Below the pieces are notes generated by a model. That model was given only the letters and a program-made list of their open reading frames with translations. It searched no databases and had not been told where the DNA came from. Shown one piece after another: positions 32,475 through 45,280 of a stretch of DNA of 64,000 nucleotides. The stretch is taken from the NCBI RefSeq assembly GCF_950023065.1, contig NC_088679.1:3038001-3102000 (forward strand). Reading direction: 5' to 3'. The stretch is from Planococcus citri (taxonomy: Eukaryota > Arthropoda > Insecta > Hemiptera > Pseudococcidae). The position numbers and the translations under genes were made by a program. The first letter of the stretch is position 1; every line of letters starts with the position of its first letter.

Positions 32475-32631
32475 AAGTAACACTGCCAGATGATGACCAC
32501 ACATCTTGAGTACCGAAATACGTAAAGGTTCCTTGTTTACTTCATTCAGTGTAGCCAGTGTAGAATGATTTCTCTCTCATTTCGTGCATTTTTTGAACAT
32601 GCACGAGGCACTCTTCCGCACTTAGCCGACG
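32385..32631. mobile_element. MITE, 247 bp, inserted in LINE ORF2
   Basis: Terminal inverted repeats of 30 bp (32385-32414 and 32602-32631) match at 29 of 30 positions and begin CGTCGGCTAAG. The flanking TAAA (32381-32384 and 32632-32635) is a 4-bp target duplication. Removing one TAAA plus the element exactly joins the LINE ORF2 frame. The interior has no ORF. A 4-bp duplication argues against Tc1/mariner (TA) and Harbinger (3 bp). The superfamily is unknown to me. Confidence 0.88.
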
Positions 32632-32635
32632 TAAA

Positions 32636-32797
32636 GATCTTGAAATAAAGTGGGTGGATGAAGTCGTTCGAGAATATGCAATAAAGCATGAGGAGCGACT
32701 TCATGGGCACATCAACCCAGAAGCTTTTCAACTAATAGATACTAGTATGATGGTTAGGCGTCTTAAACGACAAAAGCCTCATGACCTAGTGATGTAA
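32636..32797 (+). pseudogene. LINE ORF2 C-terminal coding remnant after the MITE
   Basis: Open in the ORF2 frame for 53 codons to TAA. It contains VVREYAIKHEERLHGHINPEA, the typical Jockey ORF2 end in which a helix is followed by RL-x-x-H-x-N. It is separated from the rest of ORF2 only by the inserted MITE. Confidence 0.85.
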
Positions 32798-32952
32798 TAT
32801 AACATGTTATGTATATAGCAGAGTGGTTCACTGGAACAAATCGGCACATGTTACTAAATAAAAATTAAAGTTAAATGTATTACTTATTTAAGAAGTATCT
32901 TAAGATTGTAATATTAATAAATATGTCAAAAAAAAAAAAAAAAAAAAAAAAA

Positions 32953-35670
32953 TTGAAATGGAAGAAAAGTATCTATATAAAGTCTTTTTAAATTTCAATC
33001 AATTTTTTCAATAATTTGAAGGCCTTTGTTGCGCGTATGAATTTTTTCACTACTTTTTTGACTAAATTTTCTACTTTCTCACTACTCTCACTACCCATTT
33101 TTAAAATCACTAACTTTTCACTACTTTCACTAAGCATCTGTTATACCTTCATCTACCCCGTATTTTGAAAAAAAATGACGCTAAAGTTGATTTGGATGAT
33201 TTTTGGACCAATTTTTAGAAAACTTGAAATAATTTCCAAAATATATCCGAAGGCTTCACAACAGCCTGAAATCACCTCCAATCGACTCAGCATAAGTAAA
33301 TTAAAAATGGGATACTAAGTAAATTTAATTTCAATAACTCAATTGGGAAAAATGAAGTGGAAATTTTGATTTTAAAAAATCGGCTAAGGCTCCAAAACTG
33401 CCACTCAAAATGGTTCGAAACCGTTTCCAATCGATTTGGAGGGTCGAAAACAGGGCACATGTCAAATTTCAGCTCTCTTGGTTCATTTGGTAAAATTGTG
33501 ATTTTTTTATATTTTTGACCCAAGTTTAATTTTTTAAAAATCCATTAAAAATCAAAATCGTCAAAAATTTGATCTACTGTTTCCAAATTAGTATTCGGAA
33601 AATCAGATCACCTCGAATGAATCGATTCTAACCTGATGGACAATTACGAGTATTTCAACCGATTTTCAAATTCCGTGATTTTTAGAACTTTTTTTGGATT
33701 TGCCATTGAAAAAAAAAGGTCACAGGTGTAGAAGTGACTTACGTAACTTTTTATAAAATTACTTACTTATTCTCATACGCGAGTTCATATTCTATCAATT
33801 TTGGAGAGAAATTTGTACTCACCTGAAACAAAGAAAAATCAAGGTGGATTAGTTACTAGTTGGTTATAAAATTATTGATAAATCAACAGATACATGTACA
33901 TGTACGTATAATGAAATAATAATGGTCGACGGCCAAAGTAAAAATTCTGACGATCTCAACGTTTAATAAAGAGCCAGAAATGAATATTCACAAGAAAGTA
34001 TCGTAAAAATTGTAATATTAATTGTGAAAATCACTCAAAAATATCCAAAATTGATGGGGCATCAAAAAGCGACCAAAATTTGAGAAAATGTCTCATTTTG
34101 TATACAATTTTTCAGACTGCTTAGATTATTGAAAAATAACAAGAATTATTTGGAAATTTTCAAAATTGAATAATGATTTGTCAAAACTGAAGAAGGTGTC
34201 ATAAAATTTGTCAAATTGACCCCCCCCCTCTCCTCCCAATATATATGTAGTTTAAAATTACCAGAATTAGATCGTTGTACCTATCGTTTTTTCAATTTTT
34301 TTTTTTTAAATCACTGCTTTTTTCAATCAAATTTTTAGAAAGCTCTTCACTCGACCCCCCCCCCCCTCTGCCACTGACAATTTTTTCAGAATTAGTGATG
34401 GCCGCTCCGCTGCTTAGGAATGGTAGCCGAAATGAAAAAAAAATAAAAAAATATTGGTTATGGTTTTAAGGTAACAGTTTTTCTTCAATTTCTCCACTAA
34501 AGAATTTCAAAAATCCAGAGAAATCACCAGAAAGTAATGAAATACAGAGAAATGTTGCCAAAATTGCATACAAAAATGTTGAAAACCTGTAAAATTTTAC
34601 AAAAAAAAAGGAGCATTGAATAATTAAAATAATGGAAATTACTTCAAATTAATGAAATTTTGGTAAAATTCACCTAAAGCGCTAGAAAAAGTGTTGAAAC
34701 GAGTTTAAACGAGGTAAAAACGCTCTAAAATCCTTATATATAAAATCAGAATCACTCATCACTCTGCCAAAAAGTGATGATTTTTTACGTATTTAGGTAA
34801 CAAGACTGAGCGAGAATTACGTGAATAATTTGTTACATTTTTTTTCAACATGGTGATGTTGAAAAATTGAAAAAATCTCTGAAAATCTTCAAAAAAGGAT
34901 GAAGCAATAAAAGTTATCCAAAAACAATATAAAACCAAACAACTTCTTGAAAGCTCAATCTTGAGGCGAAAGAAGATCTACAATACATTATGAGTAGGTA
35001 TTGAAAATCCCACTGAATACGAATATTACTACATATAAAGTTTATATTTTCACAGTCGAATCTTTCTAAAGGCCTCATTCGAGGAGTTCGGTTCCCTAAA
35101 AATTGAATTTTTTGTGAAAAATGCTTCATCATAGCTGCTATGGAACTGATCATGGCATGAATAGCTCTGCAATGAAGTATTTTTCACTGAAAACTCAATT
35201 TTGCCCCCCCCATGTGACCCTTGGGAGGGTCCAACTGCAAATCTAACTTCATATTCGTGTTCACTGTTCAGCGAGTTCGATTCATATGATAACGATGTCC
35301 ATATTGTCAATCTTCTTTCGCCCCAATTTTGGGGGAGGGGGTGCCTATGGCCCCAAAATTGGGGTTTCAAGACGTTGTTTGGTTTTCTATTGTTTTTGGA
35401 GACCAGCATGCGAAATTGCAGAATTATATCACTGACAGTATCGCTTTTTTTTGCGGTGCTGTGACACAGAAAACACATTTTTGAGTGTTCTTTGAGTTTT
35501 TGAAGATGACCCATCTGAAGGAAAAATTTGAAAAAAATGCCAATTATACTCGTAGTACTCATACGGATATATTTATGAAAGAAAAAAAATGTCGTGTGCT
35601 TGAATTGGGTTCGGAGATATGGCGGTTTCAAATTTTCTATTGTCAATATCTCCCCCTGGGGGAAGGGGGG
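32953..35670. other. Intergenic, no gene supported
   Basis: AT-rich. At about 33340-33560 a diverged piece of the foldback family appears (CCGTTTCCAATCGATTTGGA, TTTCAGCTCTCTTGGTTCAT). Poly-C runs lie at 34220 and 34356. A short inverted repeat around CCCCAATTTTGGGG and CCCCAAAATTGGGG is at 35322-35365. Confidence 0.6.
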
Positions 35671-36950
35671 GGGGGGTCATTCCATGTCAACTCAACCAAC
35701 GTTTTTGAGTCATGCCTTTCGATTTCGCTCAAATTTTTTTTACAATATATACCCACCCAGTAAGTAAGAACCCTGCAATTAGTTTGGTCCCAGCCCCCTC
35801 AGTGGGCGGGTGGGGGGGCTTCCATTATTTTCACATTGTCTCGAGGTACTCAACTTCAGCAGCCCATTCCTCCAAAACTATGATACTTTGATCAAAACTG
35901 ATTTCACAGTTCGAAAGGGCATTGCATTTAGAACTTTTTAAACGTTTTGAAATTTTCAAAAGTTGAAAGTTGGACTTTCAATTTGAAAGTTCAAATTTCA
36001 AAATGGCGCTGCAAGTGGGAGCTACCATTTAAAATTTTGAAAAAATTTCCATAGGTGTACCTTTGATGCTTTTTTGAAATATTCAAGTTTCCAGATGAGA
36101 TCTCTCAAGGGAGGGGGAACACCCCCACCCCCAATTTTGGGCGAAACTTTCGAAAGGAAATCTGGGGCATGTGATATATCGAATTGCATGTTTTTGGTCA
36201 CGCTAAACACGAATATGACGTCAGATTTTTGATAGGACCCCATCCACGGCCCCCAGCACCTCCCCAAAGGGGGTAAAAGTTCAAAAAAGTGTTTTGTTCG
36301 TATGACACATGGAATAGCACGTTTTTGGTGACGCTGAACACGAATATGACGTCAGATTTTTGATTGGACCCGTCCACGGCCCCCAGCACCTCCTCAAAGG
36401 GGGTGACCCCTCCCCAAAAAATGGTTACATATGTGTGACGCATGAAATAGTATGTTTTCGATATCGCTGAACACGAATATTGCCTTAGTTTTTCGAATCA
36501 ACTTCACCCATGGCCCCCAGAACCTCCCCCAATAGGTAAAAATCCAAAAAAATTGTTGGGGGTCGTGGATGGGGTCCTATTAAAAATCTGACGTCATATT
36601 CGTGTTTAGCGTCACCAAAAACATACAATTCGATATATCACATGCCCCAGATTTTCTTTCGAAAGTTTCGCCCAAAATTGGGGGTGGGGGTCGAACTGTA
36701 AAATCAGTTTTGATCAAAGTATCATAGTTTTGGAGGAATGGGCTACTGAAGTTGAGTGGCTCGAGACAATGTGAAAATAATGGAAGCTCCCCTCACCCGC
36801 CCCCTGAGGGGGCTGATACCGAACTAATTGCGGGGTTCTTACTTACTCGGTGGGTTTATATTGTAAACAAAAATTGAGCGAAATCGAAAGACATGACTTT
36901 CAAAATCACCTTTTTTTGGTTGAGTTGACATGGAAAATGACCCAGGGGGC
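35671..36950. repeat. Long inverted repeat (foldback) with internal 131-bp tandem units
   Basis: The left arm (GGTCATTCCATGTCAACTCA; GTAAGTAAGAACCCTGCAAT; CACATTGTCTCGAGGTACTC) is mirrored by the right arm up to about 36950. Between the arms, three tandem copies with a period of about 131 bp start near 36188, 36318 and 36449. Each contains ACACGAATATGACGTCAGAT or a variant and a poly-C-rich half. No coding evidence. Confidence 0.8.
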
Positions 36951-39419
36951 AAAAAGTTTTGAAAAAATTAACATGACTAGACTTTTGTTTCCTCTATTTT
37001 GTTTGAATTCAAAATTTTCTATTCAAAACTCGTTGAAGTATGACTTTTTTCCCAAAAAAGGGCGGTTTCTCACCATTTTATCAAAATTTCAAAAATTCTA
37101 GTACAGAGGGCATTTCACATGTTTTACCCAGGAATATACCCTTTTTCTATACTCTTGTAAATTGTTTCGGTATACACATTGACTAAAATAATAAAATGAA
37201 AATGCAACACGAATATTATGCCTGTACGTATAATAAATAGCTAAATCACCAAATCATTCCAATCAATCTATACTCTATAGCGTTACATAAAGTACCGAGC
37301 ACAATTAGCGAAAGATGTAGAGAGATGACAGCTCGAAAAGGCCACAAAATAAGACGTAGGTATAGGTATATTAATTTAAAGACGTATGCGAAGTGAGATG
37401 TGTCAGTTTTGATGGAGATTTTGAAGAACATCTCGGCGGCGGTATGCGTGGGGGGGGGGGGTGTGGCGGAGGAATATACACTTATAAATTGTATGTTCAC
37501 TTATTGGTATTGGTGTATAGCGCACACGCGGATCTCTTAGTCTTAATAGTCAGATGCCTCGGGTGAAAGGCAAGAGGGGTTGGTTGAATGATCGAGAGTG
37601 GATGAGAGGAAGCAGGGGTTGTACTATATGTATAGGAATGTATCATGTGAGTGAGCTGTGAGCTGTGCAGAGATCGAGCTGGTCAGACTAAACGAAAGGT
37701 CAAAATATTAATTACAGTTATATGTAGTACCTATAGGAGTTGTACGGGGCGAAACGTCGTAAATGTTGTTGTTGTTGTTGCTGTTGTTGTTATGGTGTGG
37801 AATTGATTTGTGCGTGGCCGAACAAAATGAAGTCATTCTCACAGCAGGGCATTTAACACCTCGGTAACGTTATCTGTCCGCGGGGTTTCTTATACGTTTC
37901 GCCGTGACCATGCATTTTACCTCAAGCCCGGCTGGGAGCTTTGCCTCTCTCCTACACGTCTCCACGTCTCTACGTCTCTCGTGTCCAGCTTCATTTATTT
38001 TTTTCCCCGATTTTGACATTCGCTCGTTTAATTGGTTTCGGCTTCGGCCAACGTGTTCTCCCGCGCGATCGATGGAGAAAAATCGCATCGCGCTCGATCT
38101 TTGTATGTACCTAATACCTCGTATACGTTTCGTGATAGTACGAGTACCTATACGTATATTTTATATAAATCTATACGCTTCCACTTATACATACTTATGG
38201 TACCCGGTATTTCGTTTTCTTTCGTGCCACGAGATAAATCATAATTTATCGATTCTGCTTACGTTGTTTTTTTTTCTTCTTTTCGTTGCTCCCTGCCTGT
38301 GTTTCTTTACGTTTTTCCATCCTTCTACTCGTCCATCTGATATATTCGTATTATAGGTACCACACTAAAGGCACTCGTTTGTTGCAACAATTAGCGCGCG
38401 TATAGCGTAATTAATTCTCGCCTATTTGGTATAGAGAAACAGCTGGTGGTGAGATTACAGAGTGTTTTCGTGGGTACCTAAAACTCGCGATGTGCTCTGT
38501 GTAAATGTGTTAATCATTGTTCTGTTTCTGTATACTGCACGTTATCTATACACTGTATATAGTCAATTTCCAAAGAAGATGAGGTTTCTTTCGCGATAAC
38601 TCGGTCAACTGCAGGTTGACGAGATTAGTAGCGAAAAGATAAACGTGCTCGCGGTTATCATTGTATTATACTTTTTTATGTTCTTCAGTTTTAGTGTTTG
38701 GTGATATGTACTTTAATTATTTTGTCTAATCAATACGAAGTGATCGATTTTATAGAAAAATAATCGATATGTAAATCATTCGCAGATGTTACCGATAATA
38801 TTCATATTTTGTACGGATGAGTCATTACCTATAAGTACATAGTACATACTCGTAATTTGATAATTTCTTAAAACTTTCTCACGTTAATATCGTTAGGGAG
38901 AATTTTTTGTGAGAATTCCATGTTTTTTAATCAAAATTTATCAGTTCGTTGAGGAGAAGAACCGTTTAATTAACTTCCATCCTTCTTACTTCCCACCATC
39001 AGCTCGAGTTCGAACTCTGCATCAGTATATCTATACTATACGTTTCATTAATCGTTGTGTGATTAGATAGTGTTGATAATTAGAGCAGAGATACTCATCT
39101 TGAGAAAGTACATTTGAGAAAAAATCCATGGGAACGTTCAAAATATCGTAACAAATTGAAAATTTGTACTGCGACTCTCGAGTTCTGCACTTCTACAGGG
39201 AGGCGAGGGTGGCTGAAAACCTTTCTCGCGTCAGTTGGACCTTCTACCCATAAATGTATTTGCGATCACAATGAGTGATGTGTACAGTTAAAAATGTTGA
39301 TAAGAACACCTCCTTTCCTCCCTGTAAGTTGCGCAGACATACGAGTATTTTTGAAAGAAAAACAATTTCGTCTACTTGACCAAAATTGGTAAACTTGCTG
39401 GAATGAAAAAACGAACCAA
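36951..39419. other. Intergenic, no gene supported
   Basis: Contains a (GTT)n microsatellite (37765-37792), a poly-G run at 37450 and AT-rich sequence. The open frame at 37904-38356 has no recognisable domain and a Ser/Phe/Arg-rich composition typical of chance translation. Confidence 0.6.
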
Positions 39420-40265
39420 AAAAAACACGCATGCATTAAGCGTGAGAAGACCAACTTTTCTCTAAATAAAAATATTTTACGAACAAATTGATTCGCTTTT
39501 TTTGAAATACTTGTACAGCAATAATTGATCTGTTTACAATCGAATAGAATCATTTACGAACGATTGTGCATTGAACAAAATCAAATTGATTGATTTCTAG
39601 GTGAATCATTCGCGAATGAGTTGATTCATTTACTCAATTTTTGATGAATCATTCGCGAACGAATTGATTCATATAAGTGACTCGTTCGCGAACGAATCGA
39701 TTCGTATAGGTGACTCGTTCGTGAACGAATTGATTCATTTACTCAATTTTTGATGAATCATTCGCGAACGAATTGTTTCGTATGAGTGACTCGTTCACGA
39801 ACAAATCGATTCATTTACCCAATTTCAGATGAATCATTCGCAAACGAATTGTTTCGTATGAGTGACTCGTTCGCGAACAAGTCGATTCATTTACTCAATT
39901 TTTGATGAATCATTCGCGAACGAATAGATTCGTATAAGTAACTCGTTCGCGAACAAATCGATTCATTTACTCAATTTTTGATGAATCATTCGCAGACGAA
40001 TTGATTCGTTCAAGTGACTCGTTCGCGAACGAATCTATTCATTCACTCACTTTTTGGTGAATCATTCACGAACGAATTGAATTATTTTTTGTGAATTATT
40101 CGCGAACGAATTGATTCATAGATAGTGAATCATTGACGAACGAATCGATTCATATAATTAATTTTTGGAAAATCATTCACAAACGATTGATTCATTGAAT
40201 TATTTTTCGTGAATCATTCGCGAACGACTCGATTTATTCAATTTATTTTTGAACAGCGAAGCACT
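39420..40265. repeat. Minisatellite array, second copy
   Basis: The leader (AAGCGTGAGAAGACC; TTGAAATACTTGTACAGCAA; TTGATTGATTTCTAGGTGAA) matches the leader at 17343. It is followed from about 39590 by roughly nine units of the same 76-bp repeat, degenerating after 40050. The flank after the array differs from the first copy. Confidence 0.88.
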
Positions 40266-40675
40266 GAGACACGAATCATGCTTGGAAAAAGGATTCGAGG
40301 CAACATAAGAATCAATTGACAACGTTTCTGATCCGAATCAATGAATCAAATTGTCTCCAATCCTGTCCCAAATCACTCATTTTTGAAAAATTAAGGTCTT
40401 CTGGGAGGACTCCAAGAAATCTAAACCACCTCGAGTCAGTTAAAATAACATCATATTTTCATAATTTTCTAAACTCTTCTTCAAATGATCTGGGGAGGGG
40501 AAAGGAGGGAGTTGGGAGCGAGCTGTAAACCCATTTAGGAGTCCTACACAAAAAAAGAAACAGATATTCTAAATCTAGGGTAGACCATTATTTAAGGGCA
40601 TTGGTGAAAAAAATGAGAAGAGGGAGGGGGGAGTTAGAGGGATCGAACTAAATAATTGAGCTGGTATTAGAACTT
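40266..40675. other. Spacer, no gene supported
   Basis: AT-rich sequence with G-rich runs at 40494 and 40620 and no recognised element. Confidence 0.5.
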
Positions 40676-42349
40676 ACAAGGGAACCTCTTGAGGTGTCCT
40701 CCTCCGATTTGAACGGGGACCGCGATTTTCGGAACGAGCATATTCTAAAACCCCCAAATTCAAATTTTCAGCTGCCCAAGTTCATTTTTCGATTTTTGGC
40801 GAATTTTTGAAAATCCAAAATTGACTATTTTGGTGATTTATGCTTTTTTTTAAAAAGTACGTACTTGATCAGTAAAAATGTATAAATTAAGTCCTAAAAC
40901 TGATATTAACCCCCCAAATCCAAATTTCACCATTTCCAGCCATTCTGGAGCCTCCAGGGCTATTTTTAAATTTCTCCAGAATTTTGAATTTGCTCCAGAA
41001 GGGGTAAAAATGAAGTTGGGCAGCTAAAAATCGAGTTGTGTATTATACTCGATCTGTTGTCGAGTTTATCCACATTTGTGTCGGTTTTGGGAGGGACACC
41101 ACAAGAGTGGTTTTTTGACCAGTTTTTTTTCAAAGTAGAAATATTTAAAAATCAAAAATTTCCCGTTTGCGAGAAAATTTTTGAAATTTTCCCGAATCGC
41201 AGTATTTTGCTATGAATTAACCTCACGAGGGCGAATTTCGCCATTTCCAGCCATTTTGTGGGCTCTAGCGCGATTTTTCAATTTCTCCAGAATTTGGAAT
41301 TTGCTCCAGAAGGCGTGAATTTGAAGTTGGGCAGCTAAAAATCTAGTTGTGTGTTATACTCGACATGTTTAACGAATTTATCCACATTTGAGCCGATTCT
41401 GGAGGGGACACCTCAAGAATGGTTTTTTGACCAGTTTTTTTTTTCAAAATGAAAATATTCAAAAATCAAAAATTTTCCCGTTTGCGAGAAACTTTTTGAA
41501 ATTTGCACGAATCGCAGTATTCTATAATGAACTAACCCCAGGAGGGCGAATTTCGCCATTTCCAGCCTATCAGGGACCTCCCTTCAATTTTCGGATATTT
41601 TCATTATGAATAAGGCAGGTCAAAAAAACACTCTTGAGGTGTCCCCTCCAGAATCGGCTCAAATGTGGATAAACTCGTTAAGTAGATCGAGTATAACACA
41701 CAACTCGATTTTTAGCTGCCCAACTTCATATTCACGCCTTCTGGAGCAAATTAAAAATTCTGGAGAAATTGAAAAATCGCCCTGGAGCCTCCAAAATGGC
41801 TGGAAATGTCGTAATTGGCTGTCGCGGGGTTAGTTTATGATAAAATACTGCGATTCGCGCAAATTTCGAAAATTCTCTCGCAAATGGGAAATTTTTGATT
41901 TTTAAATATTTTTATTTTGAAAAAAAGCTGGTCAAAAAACCACTCTTGAGGTGTCCCCTCCAGAATCGGCTCAAATGTGGATAAACTCGTTTAACAGATC
42001 GAGTGTAACTCACAACTCGATTTTTAGCTGCCCAACTTCATATTCACGCCTTCTGGAGTAAATTCAAAATTCTGGAGAAATTGAAAAATAGCGCTGGAGG
42101 CTCCAGAATGGCTGGGTTAATATCAGTTTTAGGACTTATTTTGAACATTTTTACTGATCAAGTACGTGCTTTTTAAAAAAAAGCATAAATCACCAAAATA
42201 GTCAATTTTGGATTTTCAAAAATTCGCCAAAAATCGAAAAACGAACTTGGGCAGCTGAAAATTTGGATTTGGGGGTTTTAGAGCATGCTCTTTCCAAAAA
42301 TCGCGGTCCCGTTCAAATCGGATGTGGACACCTCAAGAGGTTCCCTTGT
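40676..42349. repeat. Long inverted repeat (foldback), about 1.67 kb
   Basis: The arm starting ACAAGGGAACCTCTTGAGGT at 40676 recurs inverted, ending AGGTTCCCTTGT at 42349. Each arm holds tandem subunits of about 300-350 bp with GAATTTGCTCCAGAAGG, AGTTGGGCAGCTAAAAATC and TTGACCAGTTTTTTTT. It shares the GGAGCCTCCAG motif with the foldback family a-d but is otherwise distinct. Confidence 0.8.
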
Positions 42350-43799
42350 TAGCCTTGCCGATTCAAAACATCGTTTTAAAATTTTCTTGAATTGCTTTTG
42401 CCCCCCCCCCCTCTTTCGTGACCGAGTAAAGTAAACTACCAAAACCGGACACCACTGAAAAGTACCAATTAATACGTCTTGTAAAATCAAACCACAGAAT
42501 CACGCGAAAAATCAAAACATGCCTGTATTTTTACGAGCACCTTTATAGATTAGACTAACGATGATAGGCTATTATGATAAAATAGCTGACGTTCCGCATA
42601 AATTACACCTAACGATAAAATTAAATTAATTATTCCAGTTCTTCGAATACAAATACCATATTTTACAAGTATGTAATTTATACGCGTGAAATTTCCTGGA
42701 TGTGCACGTTTTAACAGTTTTTCTCACGGATTTTCACGTTTCAATGGAAAATTAAACGATCCGGATAAAAATCTTAGCGAATAAGTGTATACGAGTAATT
42801 TACTTCAAATGGGCCAAAAAACGTATAAATAATATCAAAACATCAGTACCTCTACCTATACTTCACAAAGATAAAACTTACATTCGTATTCGTACATCCT
42901 GCAGACTAAAAACCTAACACAATAAGCCCTTCTTGCATCTCCTTCTCCTCAATTCCTAAGGCATACTCGTAATATAGATGAGCAAGTACAATAAATAAGT
43001 ATTTGTTGCATCAATAACAATATAGATATGCGCTAAAGTACAGTTATAGTGCAGGTTGATGTAAGTAGTATTATGCAGCTCAGGGCCATGGGAGCAATTA
43101 ATTGGTCGAATTTGACGACCTGATACAGATTGAGTTTCCCGCCGATTTCCAGTTTTAACGACATCGACATCGACATCGACAACCAGTACGTACTCGTATA
43201 CACTACACAGATGCAGACATACCGACAGATAAGTTTGCTATAAAATAAATCAAACTAATGGTGCACTCCTCGGTCCTCGATCGCTAACTTGTAAATGTTT
43301 ATTAAGATAATGAGTAACCGTGGAATAATAAATAATCGCCGCTTATTAATTAACTTAAACATATTAATATCAAGTTAAACGGCACATTAAATTCCTATAA
43401 GGTATAAATTCGTCGATTTTCAACGTACATATTCAACTTTCGTAGAAAAAATTAACTCTTCGCATCAATGACATAGTTTTTATGCCTTTCGAAGCACAAA
43501 TTTTTTGAAAGTTTTTGCCCTTTCTCTTTTCTTTTTCAAAATTGATTTCAAAAAAAATAGGTACGAGTATATCATCCAAATTCTAAAAAAATGCTTCTGA
43601 AAATACTTTCAAATTTTCAAAACCTTTTACTTAATCTAGCTCTGCTCGGACCAATTTATTTCTCGTTTTAAAACAAAAAAATTCATATTTTAGATCTCCA
43701 AAAGTTAAAAAAGGAAAATACGTAAGTCATATGAATATTGTATCAATCGGCAAAATTGATCCCCATATCAAGTCGAAAAATTTTCAATCGACACCCCCT
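42350..43799. other. Intergenic, no gene supported
   Basis: AT-rich. Contains (CATCGA)n at 43154-43179 and a poly-C run at 42401. No recognised element. Confidence 0.55.
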
Positions 43800-45280
43800 C
43801 CTCTTTTAGTGACAAAGTGAAAAGTTTGCAATTTTTGACCAAAAAAATAAACAATTTTAGGCAAATAAAGCAGGACTTTCTAGAAATTGTTGTAAAAAAA
43901 AAGTGATTTTTTCAAACAATTTCTGGCAAAAAAAAAAACAAGAATTTTGAGTGACTAAAAAAAAAGAATTTTTAGCAATTTTGCTTTTAAAAAAAAGAAT
44001 TTTTGTAAAAAAGCAAGAGCAAGAGTACAAGACTATAACAATATTGGAAAAAAGTAAGACCTTTTGTCAGTTTATTAAGAGCCAAAAAATGATCGCAATT
44101 TTTTTTTTTTTGCAATTTGTGCCAAAAAACGAGACATGGGACAATTTTGGAAAAAATGTGAGGCTATTTGCTGCATTTCCCATTAAACAGCAGAAATTAT
44201 TTTCATTTTTGAAAAAAGTACAATTTTTAAGAACTTTTGGAAATAATGCAAGTTTTGACAATTTTAGGAAAGGAACCTTTTTTTTTTTTTTTTGGCAATT
44301 TCCAGCAAAAGAGCTGGAATCTTGGGCGATTGTATTTTTTTAAAAAAAGAGAAGAATTCTTAAAACTTTTGAAAAAATGATGAAATTTTTCTAAAACGCG
44401 AGTTCATGCCAATTTTCTTTGCAAAAAGTCAAATCCTGATTGAGTATTTCAGCCAGAAGCAAGACTTTATGGCCACTGGCAGTTGTTGGTAAAAAAAAAT
44501 ACTTGAATAAAAAAGTGGGATATTTTGGAATTTTCTGCAAAAAGCGACAATCAATAATGCTATTTTTCTAAAAAAGTGGTGAATTTCTGAAAAAAGCAAA
44601 ATCTCTGTCGATTTTTGACAAAAAGCAAGCATTCATCAAAAAGCAAAATTAGGAGCAAAAAAGTGATGCATTTTCGCAGTTTCTATCAAAAAAACGAGAC
44701 TTTTGAACAATTTTTGGAATTTTCTAAAAATTTTGGTCCTTCATGAAAAAAGAGCATTTTTAACTAAAAACAATCTTAATGACAATTTCAGCAAAAGAAA
44801 ATGTTTTTTTTTTTGGCAAATTCTGGCAAAAGAGCTCAATTTTGGACTTTTTTTTTAAAAAAAAGGAAGACATTTTGGAGTTTTTGTAAAGAAATGAAAT
44901 TTTTTAGCAACACTGCTAGAAAGCGATCAATTTTTGTCAAAAAGCAAGACTTGGAACAATTTTTGGAAAAATGAGAGGCTATTTGCTATATTTCCCAAAA
45001 AATTGGCCACTTTGATAAAAATCAGACATCATTATCATTTTTGAAAAAGCGAAAATTTTTAAGAATTTTTGGAAATAATGCAAGTTTCTGCAATTTTAGG
45101 AAATGAATGTGTTTTTTTGGCAATTTCCGGCAAACAAGCTGGAATTTTGGACAATTGTTTTGAAAAAAAAGAAAACAATGTTTGGGAAATTTAAAAAAAA
45201 CCATTTTTTTAAAATTTTGCTAAAAAGCGAGTTTTTGTCAATTTTTTTGGCAAAAAGCAAAATTTTGATTATTTCAGCAG
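43800..45280. repeat. Degenerate low-complexity repeat tract
   Basis: Composed of irregular units such as AATTTTTGGCAAAAAGCAAG and TTTTGGACAATTTTTG, A- and T-rich with a rough period of 30-60 bp. The ORF at 43951-44343 (Lys/Phe-rich) results from this composition. Similar tracts lie at 50040-50420 and 57600-59560. Confidence 0.6.

Larger units (their letters stand above)
28453..32952 (+). mobile_element. Jockey-type LINE, near full length
   Basis: A non-LTR retrotransposon with a short 5' UTR, ORF1 (28642-29883), ORF2 (29880 onward), a 3' UTR and a tail of 25 A residues (32928-32952). The left edge is not proven because I found no target-site duplication. Both ORFs are open except for a 247-bp insertion near the ORF2 end, so the copy is recent. 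The lack of an RNase H domain and the gag-like ORF1 with three zinc knuckles fit the Jockey group. Confidence 0.88.

Noticed and set aside
35050..35646. 198-codon minus-strand ORF
   Set aside because: No domain recognised; it overlaps other random ORFs and poly-G/C tracts.
37904..38356. 150-codon ORF on the plus strand
   Set aside because: Composition is typical of chance translation of pyrimidine-rich DNA; no domain, and no splice or promoter context.
43951..44343. 130-codon Lys/Phe-rich ORF
   Set aside because: Explained by the A/T-rich low-complexity tract.
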